Origin: Saprospiraceae bacterium
Lineage (GTDB): Bacteria > Bacteroidota > Bacteroidia > Chitinophagales > Saprospiraceae
Direction: 5' to 3'
DNA length: 64,000 nt
Assembly: GCA_021604865.1 (NCBI GenBank)
Contig: BQJU01000028.1
Coordinates: 1 to 64,000, forward strand
Position numbers and translations under genes: made by a program. Below, one piece after another: positions 60,200-64,000 of this stretch; position 1 is the first letter of the stretch; every line of letters begins with the position of its first letter. The notes under the pieces are model-generated. The model searched no databases and was not told the DNA's origin. It worked only from the letters and a program-made list of their open reading frames with translations.

Positions 60200-61261
60200 A
60201 GACTTGCATCAGCCCCTGGGCCACGTTACGAATTTGCGCTGAGAGATCACTTAGGGAATACCCGAATGGTGTTTTCCGATCTGAATGGTGATGGAGGTAT
60301 TCGGGTATCTGTCAACCCTGAAGTGAATGAATTGATTCAGGAGCACCATTATTATCCATTTGGAATGGAGTTTGAGGGGCCTTGGACGGTGCATCTGCAA
60401 AAGGAACTTGCTTACCAGTATAATGGCAAGGAATTGAATGAGGACTTGGAGTTGGGGTGGTTGGATTATGGGGCGCGGTGGTATGATCCGGCGGTTGGAC
60501 GGTGGAATGCGGTCGATGCTTTAGCTGATGATCCAAATCAAGTTGATAAATCTCCTTACGCTTATGCTTGGAATAATCCTGTTAACTTGACAGACCCTGA
60601 TGGTAATTGTCCTTCATGTCTTATAGGAGCGATTGTTGGAGCCGGCTTGGATTATTCAATTCAAGTAGCTATTAATCGTGCTGAGGGACAAAGTTGGGGG
60701 GATTCCTTTACTAAGGTAGATGGCAAATCAATAGCAATCTCGGCTATTGCAGGAGCGACAGGAGCTGGTTTATTAGGTAAGACTTCTAAATTGTTAGACC
60801 CTAAAACAAGACGAGCTGCCGAAATGGCTATTGATGCCTCTGTGAATGTAGGAACACAGATTGCTCAGAATGGTGAAGTCGATTTAAGAGAGACAGGATT
60901 AGCTGTGCTTACAGGGCAAGCTGTTAGGACTCCTTCCAGAGATAAAATAAAGGAAGTTGCTCAAGAAACGACAGAACAACTCAATCAAAAAGTTGATGAT
61001 GCTGGCAAAGCATTGAGCGCTGCCCAGAGAAAAAACAGGCCCGGTTTAGATCCCGCAAAAGCTGAAGCACGAACGGCTCCTCAAAAGCAGAGGTTAAAAA
61101 ATGCACAGGGAGCAAGAGTCTCTCATATAAGGGCTACTAATGCAAATGCCGCAGCTGTTGGCGCGTCTTCTTCAGGAGTAACACAACGTTTAATTAATAG
61201 TCTACTTCCAAATGCTGGACCAACTTACAATTTCTCTGAACATCCTTATGTAAAAAAATGA
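60200..61261 (+). pseudogene. orphan RHS tip 1 with variable C-terminal domain (5'-truncated RHS)
   Basis: RHS homology begins abruptly after repeat E6 with LRLASAPGPRYEFALRDHLG. The frame runs back only through the repeat, and the first internal ATG is at 60266. The fragment contains the core HYYPFGMEFEG, YNGKELNEDLELGWLDYGARWYDPAVGRWNAVD and the DPDG junction, after which a unique ~210-residue C-terminal region begins (NCPSCLIGAIVGAGLDYSIQ). That region has a glycine/alanine-rich hydrophobic pre-toxin part and a basic, Ala/Gln-rich end, with no recognised nuclease motif. It is the form of a displaced RHS toxin tip. The overlapping membrane protein downstream fits an immunity gene. Confidence 0.75.
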
Positions 61262-61611
61262 GTAGTTTAAATATGTACATTAATAAAAAGTGGCTTTTTT
61301 GGATAATACTTTTGGGAGTATTCTCTTCTATCTTTTATGGGGTAGATAAAGGGTTATATTGGACTACTATTTTTGCTGTTGGTTCAGTCTTTTTGTACAC
61401 CTCATATAAAATTGCTGATCGTTTTTTCTTTGAACAGACAAATTGGAGGTTCAAGGCCACTAAGTATGAGCTCTTTTTGTTATTTATTTCAATTGGAACT
61501 TCATTCGTAATTGGAGAGAGCGTTCTAGTTGTAGGGTATCTATTATTGAGCGGCTTATTGTTAATATTAATAATTAATTTGATTAGTTTTATTCAAGCAA
61601 GATACTTTTAG
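61258..61611 (+). CDS. small membrane protein, candidate immunity protein of RHS tip 1
   Basis: The 117-residue protein has four predicted helices (about 12-32, 33-51, 71-89, 92-113). Its ATG overlaps the RHS tip stop (ATGA). Small multi-helix proteins placed this way usually protect against the adjacent toxin, which would suggest a membrane-acting tip. I recognise no family. The coding region is AT-rich compared with the core genes in the window. Confidence 0.6.
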   Translation: MSSLNMYINKKWLFWIILLGVFSSIFYGVDKGLYWTTIFAVGSVFLYTSYKIADRFFFEQTNWRFKATKYELFLLFISIGTSFVIGESVLVVGYLLLSGLLLILIINLISFIQARYF

Positions 61612-61704
61612 GAAAAGATGCCTACTTGTGGAGTCAGCGTGGTTCGTCTTACAACCTAGCTCGTGAGATTAAACCTTCAGAGTCTTCTATGAAATAGTAA
61701 TAAA

Positions 61705-61789
61705 AAAGCCACCTGTCCAAGTCCCGGTCAGGTGATTTTGAGCATATCAGGCATAAGCCTGTCGAGTTTTAGCATCCCGAATATAAGTA
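61705..61789 (+). repeat. ~84-bp repeat downstream of RHS module 1 (copy 1)
   Basis: AAGCCACCTGTCCAAGTCCC, then GGTCAGGTG, then TATCAGGCATAAGCCTGTCG and TTTTAGCATC is shared with 63301-63384. On the minus strand it reads as a short coding tail, TYIRDAKTRQAYA and a stop, followed by a CACCTG/CAGGTG hairpin and a T-run. It is therefore terminator-like on that strand in this copy. Confidence 0.8.
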
Positions 61790-61856
61790 TCAATCAAGTC
61801 GTAGAGAATTTTCCCTGCTGTCGGTAGTATGACTGAGCACATGTCGATCGATACCG

Positions 61857-61883
61857 CACTTCGGCGTTGGTAACGCCGAAGTG
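61857..61883. other. 12-bp perfect hairpin with 3-base loop
   Basis: CACTTCGGCGTT and AACGCCGAAGTG are perfect complements around GGT, lying between the 84-bp repeat and the second RHS tip. No T-run follows on the plus strand. A minus-strand open frame passes through it (PLRRYQRRSAVSIDMCSVI...) and ends in the repeat's coding tail, but its start and identity are unknown. Confidence 0.55.
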
Positions 61884-61945
61884 GGACTTTCGCTCCCGAG
61901 TTGTGGTGTAGTGGTCCCTCAATTTAAATCTTTATATTTTTGTAG

Positions 61946-62938
61946 GGTCCCCGCCTGGTTTTCTCCGATCTGAATGGCGATGGAGGTATTCGAGTATCTG
62001 TGAATCCTGAAGTAAATGAAGTGATTCAAGAACACCATTATTATCCATTTGGGATGGAATTTGAGGGGCCTTGGACAGTGCATCCTCAAAAGGAGATGGC
62101 CTACCTGTTTAATGGCAATGAAGCAATGAATGAAGTTGGTAATAGAGTTTATGATTTCAATTTCCGAACCTACGATGGGGCCATAGGACGGTATTATCAG
62201 ACTGACTTATTATCAGAGTGGGCTTCGAGTTGGACGCCGTATAGATTTGGATTTAATAACCCTATAAATTATTGGGATCCATTGGGTCTTTTTGAATCAA
62301 GACGGGACGCAAGACGACATAGAAGATCTGAAGGCGTAAAAGGGAGAGTGAGGAAGCAGGAGGATGGAAGTTTTGCAATTGTCCATAAAGGTAGTGATGG
62401 TAAAATCAAGACGTATAATGATGAAGAATTTGGTGTTGTAACAGAATTTACCTACTCTCAAATACAATATCCTCAAGGCACAATCAAATCGCGTGAGCCC
62501 AATTTTTTTGAGAAAGTAAAGGATCGCGGTTTTTTAGGTCTTATGACTTATAATATAGCCAATGATGCCTGGTTAACAGCTCAGAGATTTAACCCTTTCG
62601 ATACGCATACTACTCATTTATCTGGGGATTATGCTTCCAAAAATGAATATACTATGAGTTTTGTTAACACCGTTGCAACAGTGGTTCCAATAGGACGTGC
62701 TACTTCAACTGTTAGGGTTGTTGCGCCTCAAGGGTTAACTATTGCACAAAGGCTAAATGCTGCTCAGTATAGTAAATTCTTTAAAGGTACTTCTTTGGCA
62801 AGAATGCATCCCAAAACTAGAGGGCGTTTAAATCGTTTGATGAATACGGGAATCGACAATGTTAATAAGAACGTAGAGACAGGTAATATTCTTTTCACGC
62901 CCGTCAAATCAGCGGGTAAAGCAGTAAATAAGGAGTAA
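61946..62938 (+). pseudogene. orphan RHS tip 2 with a different C-terminal domain (5'-truncated RHS)
   Basis: An in-frame TAG at 61943-61945 precedes RHS coding sequence that starts RLVFSDLNGDGGIRVSVNPE. The first ~160 bases closely match tip 1 (HHYYPFGMEFEGPWTVHPQK), after which they diverge. A GTG at 62000 is the earliest possible start in frame. The core RFGFNNPINYWDPLG leads into a unique region (FESRRDARRHRRSEG..., then SLARMHPKTRGRLNRLMNTG) with basic patches. No known toxin motif was recognised. This is a second displaced tip from the same or a sister RHS gene. Confidence 0.75.
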
Positions 62939-63192
62939 TGGATTTAATAACAGAATTCTTTGTAGAAATATTTTTCCGTAGACTTATAGTTGGCTTTTTT
63001 GGGTATTATACTTTATTTTTTATCTATAAACTCTTCAGACACAAAAGAGGATTAGAATGGTTAGAGGCTATTAATAATAGTGAAGGAGAAGAGTTTGGCA
63101 AAGGATGTTTAGTAGCAATCATCGGACTTATTTCTTTCAGTTCACTTTTTATACTGATAGGAGTATTATATGGCTTGATCTTCAATCAATAA
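62938..63192 (+). CDS. small membrane protein, candidate immunity protein of RHS tip 2
   Basis: The 84-residue protein has two helices (about 14-30 and 55-80). It begins at an ATG that overlaps the RHS tip stop (TAATG). It is unrelated in sequence to the 117-residue protein in module 1 but has the same position and membrane character. The role is inferred from position only. Confidence 0.55.
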   Translation: MDLITEFFVEIFFRRLIVGFFGYYTLFFIYKLFRHKRGLEWLEAINNSEGEEFGKGCLVAIIGLISFSSLFILIGVLYGLIFNQ

Positions 63193-63230
63193 TCACAAAA
63201 AGCCTCTCTCGCTGGCCCCATGTCTTCCCC

Positions 63231-63300
63231 CCACCGTTTCGCTCGTGAGGTTTTCCAAACCGACACGCAATGGCTGCAAATCTCCAGATTTGCATATCTC
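63231..63300 (+). repeat. dispersed ~60-bp repeat (copy 2, matches 166-230 inverted)
   Basis: CGCTCGTGAGG, TTTTCCAAACCGACACG and CAAATCTCCAGATTTG match the reverse complement of 166-230. It directly precedes the second copy of the 84-bp repeat. The 69-residue open frame through this region is repeat-derived and is not called as a gene. Confidence 0.7.
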
Positions 63301-63384
63301 AAAGCCACCTGTCCAAGTCCCGGTCAAATGCCTTTGAGCCTATCAGGCATAAGCCTGTCGGGTTTTAGCATCACGAATATAGGT
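63301..63384 (+). repeat. ~84-bp repeat downstream of RHS module 2 (copy 2)
   Basis: Closely matches 61705-61789, including the minus-strand tail YIRDAKTRQAYA and stop. It starts 108 bases after module 2, compared with 93 bases after module 1 for the first copy. The remaining 114 bases up to the TPR gene contain a GCGAAACAACGC that resembles a family F arm. Confidence 0.75.
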
Positions 63385-63498
63385 AAGACTTTTGATTATC
63401 AGGTAGTTATCGCGAAACAACGCTATTAGACTAGGATTGAGGTTACGACCTCGCCAACCGTGGGTATTGGGGCCGCAACCTCCTTCATTTATCACCCC

Positions 63499-64000
63499 TT
63501 ATTTCGACTTCTTTCCCATGCCCTCTTTTTCATTCAACTTTTTCAACATCTTCACCCCATTCTCATTATTGGGATTCAACGCTAACGATTTTTTATAATT
63601 TTTGATCGCCAGGTCTTTTTTTCCAGCCAGCATATAGGCTTCGCCCAGGCTATCGTAGGTATTGAAACTATTCGGATAAGCCTCTACATTCAGTTGGAAT
63701 ACACCTATGGCATTATCCCAGTCTTGTTTACCCAAGTATTGGTAACCCAGGACATTGATTCTCCACTCTCTGAAAATCTGCCAATTGGGTGTGTTGATTT
63801 TTGTTTGTTCTAAAATACTGCGTGCTTTTTGCATATTGTCATTTTCGATCATGGCAAAAAACTCCGCTTCACTGGGCGGCGTTTCTCGACCACTGGCTGC
63901 AAAGACTTTTCTAATTGTGGAACAATCAATAGCTGAAAGCGGGTATTTTTCGAGCATATAATCAAAAACGGCAAGTGCCTTTTCCTGTTGTTTTTTTGCC
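63499..64000 (-). CDS. TPR-containing protein, 5' part beyond the window
   Basis: The reading frame continues from 63957 to the edge without a stop (…AKKQQEKALAVFDYM…), so the start lies outside. The visible C-terminal part has at least two tetratricopeptide repeats (WDNAIGVFQLNVEAYPNSFN and AYMLAGKKDLAIKNYKKSLAL) and a basic end. In Bacteroidota such a tail often follows a serine hydrolase or alpha/beta-hydrolase domain. Whether that is so here cannot be seen. Confidence 0.7.
   Translation of the reverse strand, partial: AKKQQEKALAVFDYMLEKYPLSAIDCSTIRKVFAASGRETPPSEAEFFAMIENDNMQKARSILEQTKINTPNWQIFREWRINVLGYQYLGKQDWDNAIGVFQLNVEAYPNSFNTYDSLGEAYMLAGKKDLAIKNYKKSLALNPNNENGVKMLKKLNEKEGMGKKSK

Noticed and set aside
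61746-61936. minus-strand coding-like tail ending in TYIRDAKTRQAYA
   Set aside because: The tail recurs at the second repeat copy, but no start codon, length or family could be established, so it is described under the repeat rather than as a gene.
63220-63429. 69-residue plus-strand open frame
   Set aside because: Consists of two dispersed repeats (63231-63300 and 63301-63384) read in one frame; the same sequence occurs without this frame at the other copies.
1-64000. tRNA, rRNA, intact insertion sequence, prophage or plasmid origin
   Set aside because: No cloverleaf, ribosomal RNA stretch, transposase, integrase or replication protein was recognised on either strand by reading; a covariance-model scan was not possible here.

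Overview
The window looks like a chromosomal segment of a Bacteroidota bacterium, most likely of the Saprospiraceae/Lewinella type. Five proteins look secreted through the type IX system: four end in a PNP-type sorting domain or a close relative, and one ends in a gliding-motility-associated (CHU) domain. Other signs are a Reg_prop/YYY sensor kinase with a NarL-type regulator, TonB-C and RHS proteins, the scarcity of Shine-Dalgarno sites, and several TAnnTTTG-like -7 promoter elements. No rRNA, tRNA, CRISPR array, phage or intact transposase was recognised. The genus assignment is inference.

Layout. Positions 1-491 hold debris: an RHS fragment on the minus strand, a dispersed repeat and the tail of an outer-membrane barrel gene. 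492-4303 is a two-component pair, followed by a 3-copy tandem repeat. 4995-8063 has two secreted T9SS-type proteins. 8415-10282 has an LpxL-like acyltransferase and a fatty acid desaturase; these converge on an MddA-like methyltransferase (10638-11417). 11683-13244 pairs an SH3b protein with a cysteine-peptidase-like protein. 13403-18151 (minus) has a second FG-GAP protein, an MBOAT acyltransferase and a CotH-like lipoprotein. 18588-22547 has small secreted proteins and a TonB-C protein.

The centre of the window (22736-43882) is one regulated efflux locus. An NtrB/NtrC-like pair (minus strand) is divergent from an HlyD-type adaptor, a 21-residue hydrophobic peptide, a MacB/LolD-type ATPase and four large FtsX/MacB-type permeases. 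A second ATPase and two more permeases follow. The adaptor and the second ATPase are each preceded by the same regulatory layout: two TGTTC-N6-GAACA palindromes with centres 21 bp apart, then 66 bp, then a -24/-12 sigma-54 element. The divergent NtrC-like protein very likely binds both, so the locus is probably two co-regulated transcription units under one sensor. This is the strongest finding.

43965-51386 holds a T9SS protein, a DUF2007 protein, a GPH-type transporter, a rimK-aspartoacylase pair and a UMF1-type transporter. 51568-54557 is a PadR regulator overlapping a seventh large permease with an N-terminal prefix domain and no ATPase. It is followed by a membrane-anchored AraC regulator, a six-unit tandem repeat, a CHU-type lectin-domain protein, a HAD phosphatase and a barrel-like protein.

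The right end (60200-63384) carries two 5'-truncated RHS tips. Each has a different C-terminal domain and is overlapped at its stop by a small membrane protein, and the same ~84-bp repeat lies about 100 bp beyond each pair. These look like displaced toxin/immunity modules. A TPR protein runs off the right edge.

Several dispersed repeats are unexplained by genes. The most notable is a family of at least six palindromic or MITE-like elements with GTTTGGAGGTC / GACCTCCAAAC ends, all between genes.
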